Assembly: GCF_020889625.1 (NCBI RefSeq)
Contig: NZ_CP086380.1
Coordinates: 887,001 to 951,000 of the forward strand
Length of the DNA: 64,000 nt
Reading direction: 5' to 3'
Origin: Deinococcus radiophilus
GTDB taxonomy: Bacteria > Deinococcota > Deinococci > Deinococcales > Deinococcaceae
Numbering within the stretch: position 1 is the first letter of the stretch; each line of letters begins with the position of its first letter. The notes beneath the pieces were generated by a model. That model saw only the letters and a list, made by a program, of their open reading frames with translations, searched no databases and had not been told where the DNA came from. The translations under genes and the position numbers were made by a program. Positions 45,596 through 55,314 of this stretch are shown here, one piece after another.

Positions 45596-46774
45596 TTACT
45601 CGTCCTCGTCTTCGTCCAGCATCGGCAGGCGCACCCGGAAGGTGGCACCGCCGCCGGGCGTATCGATCACGTCGATCTGGCCGTCATGGCCCAGCACGAC
45701 CTGCTGCGCGATGGTCAGGCCCAGGCCAGCTGACCCGGCTTCCTTGCCCCGGTAAAACTTGTCGAAAATGCGCGGTTTCACGTCATCTGGCACGCCAGGG
45801 CCGTGGTCAATCACCAGCACTTCCGCAAAGCCGTCATTCTGGCGGCCCTGCAACTCTACACATTCTGGATTTCCGCAGACCCGCACAGCATTGCTGACCA
45901 GATTCACGAAAACCTGAGTCAGCCGTCCAGGGTCGCCCAGCACTTCCAGCGGACGGTCTAGCGCCGTCACCGGGACCTGAAAGTCGCGCCCCACCTGTTC
46001 CACCAGGCGGTCCAGGTTCACAAAGTGCATCTCGATGCCCTGGACCAGCTCACCGCGCGAAATCTGTAGCAGGTCGTTGACCAGCCGGGTCATGTTCTCG
46101 GCCACCCGCCGGGCATCCGAAAGGGTCTGCGACGCGCCTTTTTCACGTTCCTGGCGGTGCAGATAACCCAGCAGCGCCGTCAGAGGGGTCCGCAGTTCGT
46201 GACTGGTTTCAGCCAGGAACGTTTGCTGCATGGTCAGCGCTTCGGACAGTTGCTTGGCCTGAACTTCCAGACGCTGGCGCTGGGCCTCGGCCACGCCGCG
46301 CAGCCGCTCGACTTCTTCGAGGCGCTGCTGCAGGGACAGGTTCAGCTCGCGCACGGCCTGTTCGGCCATTTCCTGACGGCGCTGCATGTCGTGTTCGGCA
46401 ATGGCGCGGCGCACACTGGGTGCGAGGCGTTCCAGGCGCTGCTTGAGGATGTAGTCGGTCACACCCTGGCGCAGCGTATCGACCGCCACCTCCTCGCCCA
46501 TCGCACCGGTCACGATCAGGAACGGCACAAAAGGATCGTACTCTTGGGCCGCCTGAAAGGCCCGCAGGCCGTCATAACTGGGCAGCGCATAATCCGAGAG
46601 GATCAGCTGCGGCGTAAATTCGCTCAATTCGCGCATAAAGCCGTCCTCATCCTCGGCGCGGCGCACTTCCAGGTTCCAGGGCAGGTCGCCGCGCAGCGAT
46701 TCCACGACCAGCTCATGGTCCAGATCATTGTCTTCGAGGTGAAGCAGCCGCAGGACACGGACCGGCTCGGTCAT
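45596..46774 (-). CDS. response-regulator receiver / histidine kinase hybrid
   Basis: A 392-residue soluble protein: a REC domain first (Asp61 in LILSDYALP), a coiled-coil linker (about 128-182), a HisKA domain (His192 in ETSHELRTP) and an HATPase domain (about 255-385; NLVSNAV, DHGPGVP, GSAGLGLTIA). A receiver ahead of a kinase lets another kinase control it. It overlaps the upstream kinase gene (ATGA at 46771-46774), so the two proteins are probably made together, the membrane kinase signalling to this one. Confidence 0.92.
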   Translation of the reverse strand: MTEPVRVLRLLHLEDNDLDHELVVESLRGDLPWNLEVRRAEDEDGFMRELSEFTPQLILSDYALPSYDGLRAFQAAQEYDPFVPFLIVTGAMGEEVAVDTLRQGVTDYILKQRLERLAPSVRRAIAEHDMQRRQEMAEQAVRELNLSLQQRLEEVERLRGVAEAQRQRLEVQAKQLSEALTMQQTFLAETSHELRTPLTALLGYLHRQEREKGASQTLSDARRVAENMTRLVNDLLQISRGELVQGIEMHFVNLDRLVEQVGRDFQVPVTALDRPLEVLGDPGRLTQVFVNLVSNAVRVCGNPECVELQGRQNDGFAEVLVIDHGPGVPDDVKPRIFDKFYRGKEAGSAGLGLTIAQQVVLGHDGQIDVIDTPGGGATFRVRLPMLDEDEDE

Positions 46775-49700
46775 ACTTCGGCCTGTTCTTCGGTGGGCCG
46801 GGGTTCGGTGGGCAGCGTCAATCTGAAGGTGGCGCCCACGCCGGGTTCGCCGGTAGCCGACACCTGTCCCCCATGCCGCTGTACGATGCGCCGCACGTTG
46901 GCCAGGCCAATTCCGGTGCCCTCAAATTCTTCGTTGGTATGCAGTCTCTGAAACACGCCAAACAGTTTATCGGTATAGCGCGGGTCAAAACCCACGCCAT
47001 TGTCATGCACCCGGATCTCGGCCATGTCGCCCTGCATCTGCGCGTCCACGCGGATCAGCACTTCTTCTTTGGTCCGCGAATATTTCAGGGCATTGCTCAA
47101 CAGATTGCCAAACACCTGCCCCAGCAGCCGCTCATCGCCGTAGACCGCTGGCAGTGGGTCTACTTGCAACGCCACCACCCGGCCCTCGCGGTCCGGCTGC
47201 AAGGAATCCCACACCTCACCGACCAGGGCACCCAGGTCCACTTGCTGCTGACGGAGTTCAGCCCGCCCAGTCCGCGAGAATTCCAGCAGGTCATCAATCA
47301 GGTGGCCCATGCGCTGCCCCGAATCCAGAATGACGCTGAGGTAGCGCTCGGCCTGCTGCGAGAGGTCTTCGTTTTCGGCCTGCAGCTTTTTGCGCAGCAG
47401 CTCCCCAAAGCCGGTCATGTGCCGAAGCGGTGTACGCAGGTCGTGGCTGACCGAGTAACTGAAGGCTTCCAGCTCGCGGTTGGCCTCTTTTAGCTCCAGG
47501 GTGCGCTCCTTGACGCGCTGCTCCAGCGAGCGGTTGAGTTGCGCGAGCTGCTCGGTGGCTTCCTGGGCACGGCGGCGCAGCTGATCGTTGTCCAGCGCCA
47601 CCGCAAAGCGCTGGGCCAACTGCTCGGTCAGTTCGTAGTCGTAGGTACGGATGGAGCGGCCAAAGGCCACAGCCAGGATGCCCCGTAGACTGCCATCGTG
47701 GCCGCGCAGCGGCACCACCATAAATTCCACGATCCCGATCCGGGCCAGCAGTGGCGAGGCACGCTCCACCACTTGTTCGCCGCATACGGCGGCTTGCCGG
47801 ATCATCTCACGCACGCGCCGGTCCACTTCTGGCGACAGACGCTCCTGCGGCAACATAGAGTGGCCCAACCAGTCGATTCTGAGCTGAGGCCCCAGTTCGC
47901 CGGGGACTGGGGTCATCTCCCCATCACCAGCCACTAGGTCCACTTGCCAGAGCCCCACCGCAGCGTCCAGTGAACTGGCCATCAGGTCAATGGCCTGCTG
48001 ATACCTGCGGTCATCTGCGCCAATCTCTGCGCCGCCTGCGACCACAGACGTCAGCGCATCCGAGATTTGCACCATCAGCCGCGCCGAGGCCTCGGCCCTG
48101 ACCTGATCATCCACATCGGTGGTGGTACCGACCCATTCCTCTACCGTTCCCTGAGCGTCCAGCAGCGGCACGGCCCGCAGGACATAGGCGCGGTAGTGTC
48201 CGTCCGGGCCGACCATCCTGACTTCCATTTCCAGCGGACGGGTTTCCTGCCGCGCCCGAACCACTGCAGCGTGGAAAGGAGCCAGATCGTCCGGATGCAG
48301 TGGAAGCAGCAGTTCATCCAGGGTCGTCGGCGTAGGCAGGCCGGGTTGCAGGGCGTACCAGCGACCATTCACATAGCTGACATTCCACTCCTCATCCACG
48401 GTCCAAACCAACTGGGGCATCCCGTTCAGCACCATGCGGTAGTGGTCCTGCTCAGCCACAGCACGTTGTTCAGCCAACAGACGGGCGTGCACATCGGTGG
48501 CTACGGCAATCCATTCCCTGACTTCCCCTCGCCCACCGCGTAAAGGCGCCACTTTGAGAGACACCCAGCGCCACCCCGGCGGCGGGATATCCATGTCCTG
48601 ACTGCGGGCCAGCACGGAAGGCGTATGCAGGGCCAGGCGCAGATCCAGCTCCTGCGGCAGACTTTCACGGTAGGCACGTTCCCACATCAGGCGGTATGCT
48701 TCCCGGTCGCCGGGATGCACCTGCGCCCCGACATCCGCCGATTCCAGCAGGTCACGGAACTGCTGATTGGCGTAGATCAATCGGCCGGTGTCACTGCTCA
48801 GCCACAGGACATGCGGTACGCTGTCCAGCGCTTCACGCGACCGCTGGTCCTGTTCACGCAGGCGGCGCTGCACTTCACGCTGCTCGGTGACATCACGGAC
48901 CACATGTAAGTACCCCAGCAGTTCCTGGGCCTGACCCAGCACACGAACCCGGCTCAGCTCGCCCCAGAAATTGCGGCCTGGGCCGCCGTGCAACTCGCGA
49001 ACCACACCGGAATACTCTTCGGGAGTTTCACCCGAAAACAGGGCCTCACGGTTTCCAGGACGGTTGACGACCATCTGCTGACGAATCTCATCGATATGTT
49101 TGCCTGCCACTGCTGCCGCGTCCAGATGGAGCAGTTCCAAGTAATGGCGGTTGGTCATGCGAATAAAGCCGTCGGGTGTGGTGAAGGCCGCGCCGCCGTC
49201 CATCGACTGGAAAATGGCAAGGAAGTCAGCCCGCGACTGCTGCAAATAGCTCTGCGAGGCGCTCAAGTCCTCGTTGGACTGCAGCAGCCGCCCAGTCAGG
49301 CGGAGCTGATCCCCAACAAGTCGGTAGGTCAGGATGCCGGCCAGCAAGCCCATCAACAGCACCAGCGGGGTCAGGATGCTGGCGGGCTGCCCCACCGCCA
49401 AGCGCTGAACCGGCGCACTCAGACTCCAGTTGCGGCCCAATCGGTCTGTTTCCGAGTACATGACCTTCCCAGTGCTACCTAAGGTCATATTTGGCCTGCC
49501 CAAAAAGCCCAGGCCTGAGACCTGAGTGCCCAGCGCCCCTGGCCCAAGAAGCAGACCATCCACCTTGACATCAACCAAGCTGCCGGAATGCGCGGTCAGT
49601 TCATCCACTTTCTGCAGAAGCGTCTGGGTGTCGATCAGCAGGTACAGGGCGCAGGGAATATGGCCTTCCGAGGGCGCACAGGGTTGGATCATGACCAACC

Positions 49701-50181
49701 ATTGCCGCGCCTGTCCCTGGGCATCTGCGGCTACAAAAGGCAGGGTCATCGTCTGAACTTGGCGGCTCACTGCATGGTTGAATTCTTCCTGTAGCGTGCG
49801 GGCGACGTCAGGGTCAAGCCGCAAAGGGCCAAGGGTCGTCAGCGGTTCTTCTAAGCGGTCCTGAAAGCGAACAACGTCCAGCGCATTCACGCTCGGCAGG
49901 TAGCGAGACAACTCCATGCCCTCGATAAAATCTTCGAGGTCGGTGCCTGGCATCTGATCGGCGTACAAAAACGAATGGGTGGCGTGCAGCAGAGTTTCAA
50001 AATCAGAAAGGCGGTCCACCAGCACCCGGACATGTGAGTTCAGATCGGACCGCGCTTCGGTCAGCTGTTGCTGGCGCACATAGGTATTGATCGCCAGGGT
50101 CGAGATCAGTGTGACCAGCAGAATCAAAATCAGCAGCTGGGTGGCCAGAGAAATCCGCAGAAAGGCAGGACGGCGAATCAT
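46771..50181 (-). CDS. membrane sensor histidine kinase with CHASE, PAS and GAF domains
   Basis: A 1136-residue kinase. Helix 1 (about 10-30) and helix 2 (about 262-288) flank a CHASE-like sensor (about 40-250). Inside the cell are three PAS domains (about 310-430, 450-570, 585-700), a GAF domain (about 705-870), HisKA (phospho-acceptor His about 913 in SVSHDLRTPL) and HATPase (about 1010-1125). The kinase end resembles bacteriophytochrome-type kinases without the chromophore domain. It overlaps aroE upstream and the REC-kinase downstream (ATGA each), giving an aroE-kinase-kinase operon. Confidence 0.9.
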   Translation of the reverse strand: MIRRPAFLRISLATQLLILILLVTLISTLAINTYVRQQQLTEARSDLNSHVRVLVDRLSDFETLLHATHSFLYADQMPGTDLEDFIEGMELSRYLPSVNALDVVRFQDRLEEPLTTLGPLRLDPDVARTLQEEFNHAVSRQVQTMTLPFVAADAQGQARQWLVMIQPCAPSEGHIPCALYLLIDTQTLLQKVDELTAHSGSLVDVKVDGLLLGPGALGTQVSGLGFLGRPNMTLGSTGKVMYSETDRLGRNWSLSAPVQRLAVGQPASILTPLVLLMGLLAGILTYRLVGDQLRLTGRLLQSNEDLSASQSYLQQSRADFLAIFQSMDGGAAFTTPDGFIRMTNRHYLELLHLDAAAVAGKHIDEIRQQMVVNRPGNREALFSGETPEEYSGVVRELHGGPGRNFWGELSRVRVLGQAQELLGYLHVVRDVTEQREVQRRLREQDQRSREALDSVPHVLWLSSDTGRLIYANQQFRDLLESADVGAQVHPGDREAYRLMWERAYRESLPQELDLRLALHTPSVLARSQDMDIPPPGWRWVSLKVAPLRGGRGEVREWIAVATDVHARLLAEQRAVAEQDHYRMVLNGMPQLVWTVDEEWNVSYVNGRWYALQPGLPTPTTLDELLLPLHPDDLAPFHAAVVRARQETRPLEMEVRMVGPDGHYRAYVLRAVPLLDAQGTVEEWVGTTTDVDDQVRAEASARLMVQISDALTSVVAGGAEIGADDRRYQQAIDLMASSLDAAVGLWQVDLVAGDGEMTPVPGELGPQLRIDWLGHSMLPQERLSPEVDRRVREMIRQAAVCGEQVVERASPLLARIGIVEFMVVPLRGHDGSLRGILAVAFGRSIRTYDYELTEQLAQRFAVALDNDQLRRRAQEATEQLAQLNRSLEQRVKERTLELKEANRELEAFSYSVSHDLRTPLRHMTGFGELLRKKLQAENEDLSQQAERYLSVILDSGQRMGHLIDDLLEFSRTGRAELRQQQVDLGALVGEVWDSLQPDREGRVVALQVDPLPAVYGDERLLGQVFGNLLSNALKYSRTKEEVLIRVDAQMQGDMAEIRVHDNGVGFDPRYTDKLFGVFQRLHTNEEFEGTGIGLANVRRIVQRHGGQVSATGEPGVGATFRLTLPTEPRPTEEQAEV

Positions 50182-51041
50182 GCGCTCCGCCCCAACTCGG
50201 CTTGGGCAGCTTCAATCAGCACACCGGCTGAGACCTCCGCCCCCGTCCAGCGCCGGAAGGCCAGGGCGGCTTGATGGGCCAGCATCCCCAGCCCACCCTC
50301 GCTGCGGCAACCGTGCTGCTCGGCATCGCGCCGCAACCGGGTCAGTCGTGGACGGTACACGATGTCATAGACCAGCGCTCCGGCAGGCAGCGCTTCCCAC
50401 TGCGCGGCGCTCAGCAGCAGGGGGGTCTCTTCTGGTCGGTCCAGTCCTGCGCTGCTGGCATTGATAATCAGGCGCACCGCAGACCAGTCCACTTCCTCTG
50501 GCCTGGCAGCCTCCACCGTCCAGCTGGGAGTTGCCCACTCCTCGGCCAGCGCCTCAGCCCGCCCAAGTGTGCGGTTCAGAATCTGCGCCGGAATGCCCCA
50601 ATCGCGCAGAACCCACAGCGCGGCACGCGCAGCCCCCCCAGCACCGAGCAACACCGCCTGAGACGCCTGGTCTGGAGCAAAGCCAGCATCTCTCAGTGCC
50701 GCTTGCAGGCCTGGAGCGTCGGTGTTGTCACCCAGGAGTTGGCCGTCCTCCCAATACAGGGTGTTCACCGCGCCGATGGCCCGTGCAGCGGGGGTCAGAC
50801 CGTCCAGCAGCGGCAGGGCGGCCACCTTGTGCGGCAGGCTGAGGTTCGCCCCGACCGTCAGAGGATTCAGGGCCTCGGCACGCAGAGCCAGCAGTCGCGC
50901 CGCCAAGTCCTGAGGGGCCACGTCTTCAGGCCGGTAACTTCCGTGCATCCCCACGGCAGCCAGCGCGGCGCGGTGAATGACGGGTGACAAGGTATGGGCA
51001 ACAGGATGTGCAAACAGATAGGCGCGGAGTTCCGCCGACAT
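50178..51041 (-). CDS. aroE: shikimate dehydrogenase
   Basis: A 287-residue NADPH enzyme of aromatic amino acid synthesis, reducing 3-dehydroshikimate to shikimate. It has [34 protein letters not shown] with the catalytic Lys, [22 protein letters not shown] with the catalytic Asp, and the dinucleotide motif [13 protein letters not shown]. The ATG is 7 bases after TAGACT on the minus strand (51049-51054). It heads an operon with two histidine kinases, an unexpected combination. Confidence 0.94.
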   Translation of the reverse strand: MSAELRAYLFAHPVAHTLSPVIHRAALAAVGMHGSYRPEDVAPQDLAARLLALRAEALNPLTVGANLSLPHKVAALPLLDGLTPAARAIGAVNTLYWEDGQLLGDNTDAPGLQAALRDAGFAPDQASQAVLLGAGGAARAALWVLRDWGIPAQILNRTLGRAEALAEEWATPSWTVEAARPEEVDWSAVRLIINASSAGLDRPEETPLLLSAAQWEALPAGALVYDIVYRPRLTRLRRDAEQHGCRSEGGLGMLAHQAALAFRRWTGAEVSAGVLIEAAQAELGRSA

Positions 51042-51146
51042 AAACGGCAGTCTATCGCATGCCCTCCGCCTGGAACGCTAACGCACCTGCGGCGAACTAC
51101 CTGTGTGGGGCCGCACCATAAATATAAATGCAGTAGCCTGCACCGC

Positions 51147-52241
51147 ATGACCGGCCTGCCCCATGCTCCTGCAGATCCCCTCACCTTTCGCTGGTCCAGT
51201 CTGGCCCGCCTGGGCGGGTTGCCGCCGGAAGCGGGGACCGGCGGGCAACTGCGTACTGAGCCCGCCGACTTTGTGGTGGACGAACTGCCGCTGTACCTCC
51301 CCCAGGGCGAAGGCGACCACCTGATGATTGAGCTGCGTAAGGAGGGCCATACCACTGGCCATGTCCTCCGTGAGCTGGCGCGGCAACTGCGCGTCAAGGA
51401 CCGTGACATCGGGAGCGCCGGGCAAAAGGACCGCCACGCGGTGACGACCCAGTGGGTATCGGTTCCAGTCAAGGGGGAAAGCCGCCTGCCGCACTTCGAA
51501 TTGTCAGGCGTAGAGGTGCTGCAATCCGCGCGGCATCCCAACAAGCTAGGTCTGGGCCACTTGCGCGGCAACCGCTTTCAGGTGCGCGTGCGCGGCGCGG
51601 CAGGGACAGCGCAGGCCGCCCAGCAACGCCTGGGTGAACTGACCGAGCAGGGCATCCCCAACTACTTTGGACCGCAGCGCTTCGGGCTGGGCGGCATCAA
51701 TGCAGCGGAAGGGCTGCGGGTGTTGCGCGGCGAATCGGCCCTGAAAGACCCCAAGCTGCGGCGCTTTCTGGTGTCTGCACTGCAAAGCGCCGTATTCAAC
51801 GCTTACCTCAGCCGGCGACTGGAACGTGGCCTCTTCGCTGAACTGCTGCCGGGTGATCACGCGAAAAAACACACCAGCGGAGGCGAATTCTGGGTGGACG
51901 ACGCCAGCGAGTCGGAGCGGGCCAGGGCAGGCGAGGTCAGCGCACTGGGCAATCTGTTCGGACGCAAGACGGACCCCTTGCGTGGCCCGGCGGGCGAGCT
52001 GGAGCGCGAAGCCCTGGCGGGGCTGGACCTGGACCCCGCCGAGTTCACGGCTCTGCGCGGCGACACCCGGCTGACCCGCATCTTTTTTCTGGAAGCACCC
52101 CTGCTGACCCCGGAAGAGAGCGGATACACGGTGCAGTTCACCCTGCCCAGAGGCAGTTTTGCGACGGCGGTGCTGCGCGAACTGATGGGAGGTGAGATCG
52201 ACACCCTCCCGCTGCCGGAGGAACGCCATGACTCAGCCTGA
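51147..52241 (+). CDS. truD: tRNA pseudouridine(13) synthase
   Basis: A 364-residue TruD enzyme that makes pseudouridine 13 in tRNA-Glu. The catalytic aspartate is Asp95 in GQKDRHAVT, with [10 protein letters not shown] (about 168-177) and a long insert domain. The ATG at 51147 lies 7 bases after TAGCCT (51134-51139), preferred to an upstream in-frame start at 50994 that lies inside the aroE gene. It is followed by a DUF3293 gene whose start lies within the last codons of truD. Confidence 0.94.
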   Translation: MTGLPHAPADPLTFRWSSLARLGGLPPEAGTGGQLRTEPADFVVDELPLYLPQGEGDHLMIELRKEGHTTGHVLRELARQLRVKDRDIGSAGQKDRHAVTTQWVSVPVKGESRLPHFELSGVEVLQSARHPNKLGLGHLRGNRFQVRVRGAAGTAQAAQQRLGELTEQGIPNYFGPQRFGLGGINAAEGLRVLRGESALKDPKLRRFLVSALQSAVFNAYLSRRLERGLFAELLPGDHAKKHTSGGEFWVDDASESERARAGEVSALGNLFGRKTDPLRGPAGELEREALAGLDLDPAEFTALRGDTRLTRIFFLEAPLLTPEESGYTVQFTLPRGSFATAVLRELMGGEIDTLPLPEERHDSA

Positions 52242-52671
52242 TCCGGCGCTGCGTGAGGCGTTCCTCACCACCAGCTACGGCACGGCCGAAAGCCGCGCCA
52301 ACCTGAGCGATGCGCCCGGTCCAGCGCCTATCTGGGCCAGGGGGCGCTGGGGCATCGTGACTGCCTGGAATCCGCAGGGGCGGGCGGCAGATGAAACGGC
52401 CAACCGACTTGCCCAGGCAAAGTTGCTGGCCGAAGTGCAGGCTCAGGGCTGGCCTAGGCTAACTGGCCACAACGGCAGTGGCGAGTGGCGCGAGCAGACA
52501 CTGATCATCCAGGGCATTCAGGCCCGTGAACTGTCCAAACTTGGAAGGCGGTGCGGTCAGGCCGCCGTACTGTGGGGCTGGAACCACCGTGCTGCGCTGC
52601 TGTGGCTGGACGCAGCAAAAGTCTACGCCGTGGACCGCCGTTGGGTCATCCAGGCCTCACCAGAACTATAA
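52228..52671 (+). CDS. DUF3293 protein
   Basis: A 147-residue cytoplasmic protein. [10 protein letters not shown]…[31 protein letters not shown] and the later [13 protein letters not shown] match DUF3293, a family of unknown function. The ATG at 52228 has a ribosome site (GGAGG) 6 bases upstream and overlaps the truD end by 14 bases. Its stop lies at the edge of the rnpB terminator on the other strand. Confidence 0.8.
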   Translation: MTQPDPALREAFLTTSYGTAESRANLSDAPGPAPIWARGRWGIVTAWNPQGRAADETANRLAQAKLLAEVQAQGWPRLTGHNGSGEWREQTLIIQGIQARELSKLGRRCGQAAVLWGWNHRAALLWLDAAKVYAVDRRWVIQASPEL

Positions 52672-52694
52672 AAAATGCCCCCCAGGCGGGGGAC
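52671..52694 (-). terminator. intrinsic terminator of rnpB
   Basis: On the minus strand GTCCCCC GCCT GGGGGGC is followed by ATTTTTT (opposite 52670-52676). It overlaps the DUF3293 stop codon on the other strand. Confidence 0.8.
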
Positions 52695-52699
52695 ATGGC

Positions 52700-53131
<432 letters not shown>

Positions 53132-53170
53132 TACCAGTCTAGCAGATTGTGACCGCTTGGCCTCTTCTCG

Positions 53171-53932
53171 TCACAGCCAGAGCCGCCGCGTCACCTGTTC
53201 TTGTTCGCGCTGCTCCGGAGTGGCTCCTGTCAGGTCCGGCATCAGGAGCCACTCCAGCTGCTGGGAGTTCAGTTCGGCGAACTCCCCAGAGCCTAGGTCG
53301 CCCAGCCATAGCCCTCCCACCCGGTAACGCAGCAGGCGGTCCACCGGGCAGCCGATGGCGGCGAACATCCGGCGCACCTGACGTTTGCGGCCCTCACGCA
53401 GCAGGGCCAGCGCACCGCTGGGGGCCGCCTGCACCTCGGCGCGCGCAAAACCGTCTTCCAGCTCCACGCCCCGGCGCAGCTCGGCCAGACCGCGCTCAGA
53501 AGGTTCTGGATCACACCACACCCGGTACACCTTCTCGTGTTCATAGCGGGGATGGGTCAGGCGCTGGGTCAGCGCACCATCGGTGGTCAGAATGAGCAAG
53601 CCTTCGCTGTCACGGTCCAGCCGCCCGACGGGATGCAACCCTGCAACCGCAGGCATGGCGTCCAGCACCGTTTCGCGGCCCAATTCGTCGCTGGCACTGG
53701 TCACGTAGCCAGCGGGTTTGTGCAGCATGTAAGTCACGGTATGCGCCTGGGCCTGAATCGGCTGGCCGTCTACCCGCACGTCGTCGCCTGGGCCCACCTG
53801 CTGTCCCAACGTAGCCGACTGACCGTTCACCGTGACGCGGCCCGACTGGATCAACTCTTCGGAGGCGCGGCGTGACGCCACTCCGGCACGGGCCAGCACT
53901 TTTTGCAGGCGGTCAAGCTTAGGCTCATTCAT
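53171..53932 (-). CDS. rluB: rRNA pseudouridine synthase (RluB/RsuA family)
   Basis: A 253-residue enzyme with an N-terminal S4 RNA-binding domain (about 6-55; LDRLQKVLARAGVASRR) and the RsuA/RluB catalytic core: Asp106 in PVGRLDRDSEGLL, then LTHPRYEHEKVYRV and EGRKRQVRRMFAAIG. It modifies 23S rRNA position 2605 (RluB) or 16S 516 (RsuA); the sequence leans to RluB. The start overlaps the upstream membrane protein gene by 8 bases, so the two are probably co-transcribed. Confidence 0.9.
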   Translation of the reverse strand: MNEPKLDRLQKVLARAGVASRRASEELIQSGRVTVNGQSATLGQQVGPGDDVRVDGQPIQAQAHTVTYMLHKPAGYVTSASDELGRETVLDAMPAVAGLHPVGRLDRDSEGLLILTTDGALTQRLTHPRYEHEKVYRVWCDPEPSERGLAELRRGVELEDGFARAEVQAAPSGALALLREGRKRQVRRMFAAIGCPVDRLLRYRVGGLWLGDLGSGEFAELNSQQLEWLLMPDLTGATPEQREQEQVTRRLWL

Positions 53933-54308
53933 GCAGTGCTCCGCCCGACTGAGGCAGAGTGGCCGACTTCGCCAGGAGCCCTACCAGACCTAAGCCCAGC
54001 AGCAGCGCCGCATAGCCCAGCAATACGTTCTGGAGCTGATCTGGCAGGTTGAGACGTAGCGCCCCAGCCCCCAGGGTGGCGGCCAACAGCAGATTGCCGC
54101 TGACCAGCAGCACCCGCCCAGTCGGATCGGTCCGCACCCCGGCATACAGCAGCGCTGCGCCCCAGGCTGTTATCATCGCCCCGGCACCCCGCACCAGCCA
54201 CAGCGGCGAGGCCCTCAACTGCGCCGCCGATTCTTGCGGCAGCCAGTACAGGCCCAGCCCCAGCGGCAAGATCAGCAGGGCGGTCAACCAAAACGCAAAG
54301 CGCAACAC
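53925..54308 (-). CDS. small membrane protein of unknown function
   Basis: A 127-residue protein with four hydrophobic helices (about 5-22, 40-58, 65-83, 95-112). No family recognised. The GTG start lies 7 bases after TAGACT on the minus strand (54316-54321). It overlaps rluB by 8 bases. Confidence 0.7.
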   Translation of the reverse strand: MLRFAFWLTALLILPLGLGLYWLPQESAAQLRASPLWLVRGAGAMITAWGAALLYAGVRTDPTGRVLLVSGNLLLAATLGAGALRLNLPDQLQNVLLGYAALLLGLGLVGLLAKSATLPQSGGALHE

Positions 54309-54345
54309 AGCCCCCAGTCTACATGCCTGCCCGCGCGGGCAGTCC

Positions 54346-55209
54346 TCAGCGCGTCCAGACCGTCAGTTTTCCGCGGTACAGCCCAGTCCCTTCGGGGACG
54401 GGTTGCAGGTCCAGCAGCACCAGGCGGACAGGCTGTTCATTCTCAGCAGCGATATGCCACAGAGACGCTTCGCCGCCGCCTGGCAGTGTTGAGGACGGAT
54501 TGACTTCAGCCCAACCTTGCGTACGCAGCTGCTCTGCGTAAGCTTGGTGTAACTGCTTCAGTGACTGACTGATCTGTAAGTTGGCCTCACTGTTGTACCA
54601 GTCGTTGCTCCCACCGCCGCCCGTTGGCCTGACCTGCACCCCTGATGGTGCCCGTAACACAGGCAAAAGAGATTCGGCACTACTGTAACTGCTCAGATTC
54701 TCTTTCATCTGGTGGGCGTCTTTACCCGTTTGCACCGAAAGCATAACCTGGGTGGCCTGCCCCTCTGCCAATCTGTGGGCCGTTATTTGCAGCAAGGTGG
54801 GCGGCTCCTGACGAAATATTATGGTCAGGGAGCCGGAGTCAACCCCTTCCAGACTTTCGGAGAGAAATCCGTTGGCCGACTGATGGCGCTCAGGTTCCAC
54901 CACTTCCCAGCCCGGCTGGGTACGGTAAAACGCAATCACCTCCGCCGGAGATTTCGGGCTGTCCAGAAAGACAGTCCAATACCCTGCCTGACCCATCGCG
55001 CCCACCACTTCAGCGCCGGGGGGCAGCGGTGCGCCCAGCTTCTCAGGGGCCTGGCCGACCAGATAGGCTCCTGACATCATCCGGTCCAGCAATTTGCGGA
55101 GGGCGGCGGCATCCGCAGACGGAGCAGACGTGCTGTCCGCAGATTGAGTCTGAGCGAGAGCGGCGGGAGCAGGATTTCCGGCTGCTCCCGCCGCTGCTGA
55201 AGTACTCAA
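54346..55209 (-). CDS. secreted protein of unknown function, start codon uncertain
   Basis: The coordinates use TTG 55209. The frame continues upstream to a stop at 55266-55264, and the extra residues (IKNRNWLGKRSALALLLL, then STSAAAGAAG) make a perfect signal peptide with a basic end and hydrophobic core. The only codon able to start it is ATC at 55258-55260, 5 bases after TACATT, the leaderless position used by neighbours. The mature part (about 200 residues) has repeated Ser/Gln/Leu-rich segments and no recognised domain. Either a rare ATC start is used or the gene has lost its ATG. Confidence 0.65.
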   Translation of the reverse strand: MSTSAAAGAAGNPAPAALAQTQSADSTSAPSADAAALRKLLDRMMSGAYLVGQAPEKLGAPLPPGAEVVGAMGQAGYWTVFLDSPKSPAEVIAFYRTQPGWEVVEPERHQSANGFLSESLEGVDSGSLTIIFRQEPPTLLQITAHRLAEGQATQVMLSVQTGKDAHQMKENLSSYSSAESLLPVLRAPSGVQVRPTGGGGSNDWYNSEANLQISQSLKQLHQAYAEQLRTQGWAEVNPSSTLPGGGEASLWHIAAENEQPVRLVLLDLQPVPEGTGLYRGKLTVWTR

Positions 55210-55314
55210 AAGAAGTAGGGCCAGAGCAGACCTTTTACCGAGCCAGTTTCGATTTTTGATGCTCTAATGTAACCTTACCTACGATTAAACAATGCTGAGC
55301 CAGCTGATCCAGGC

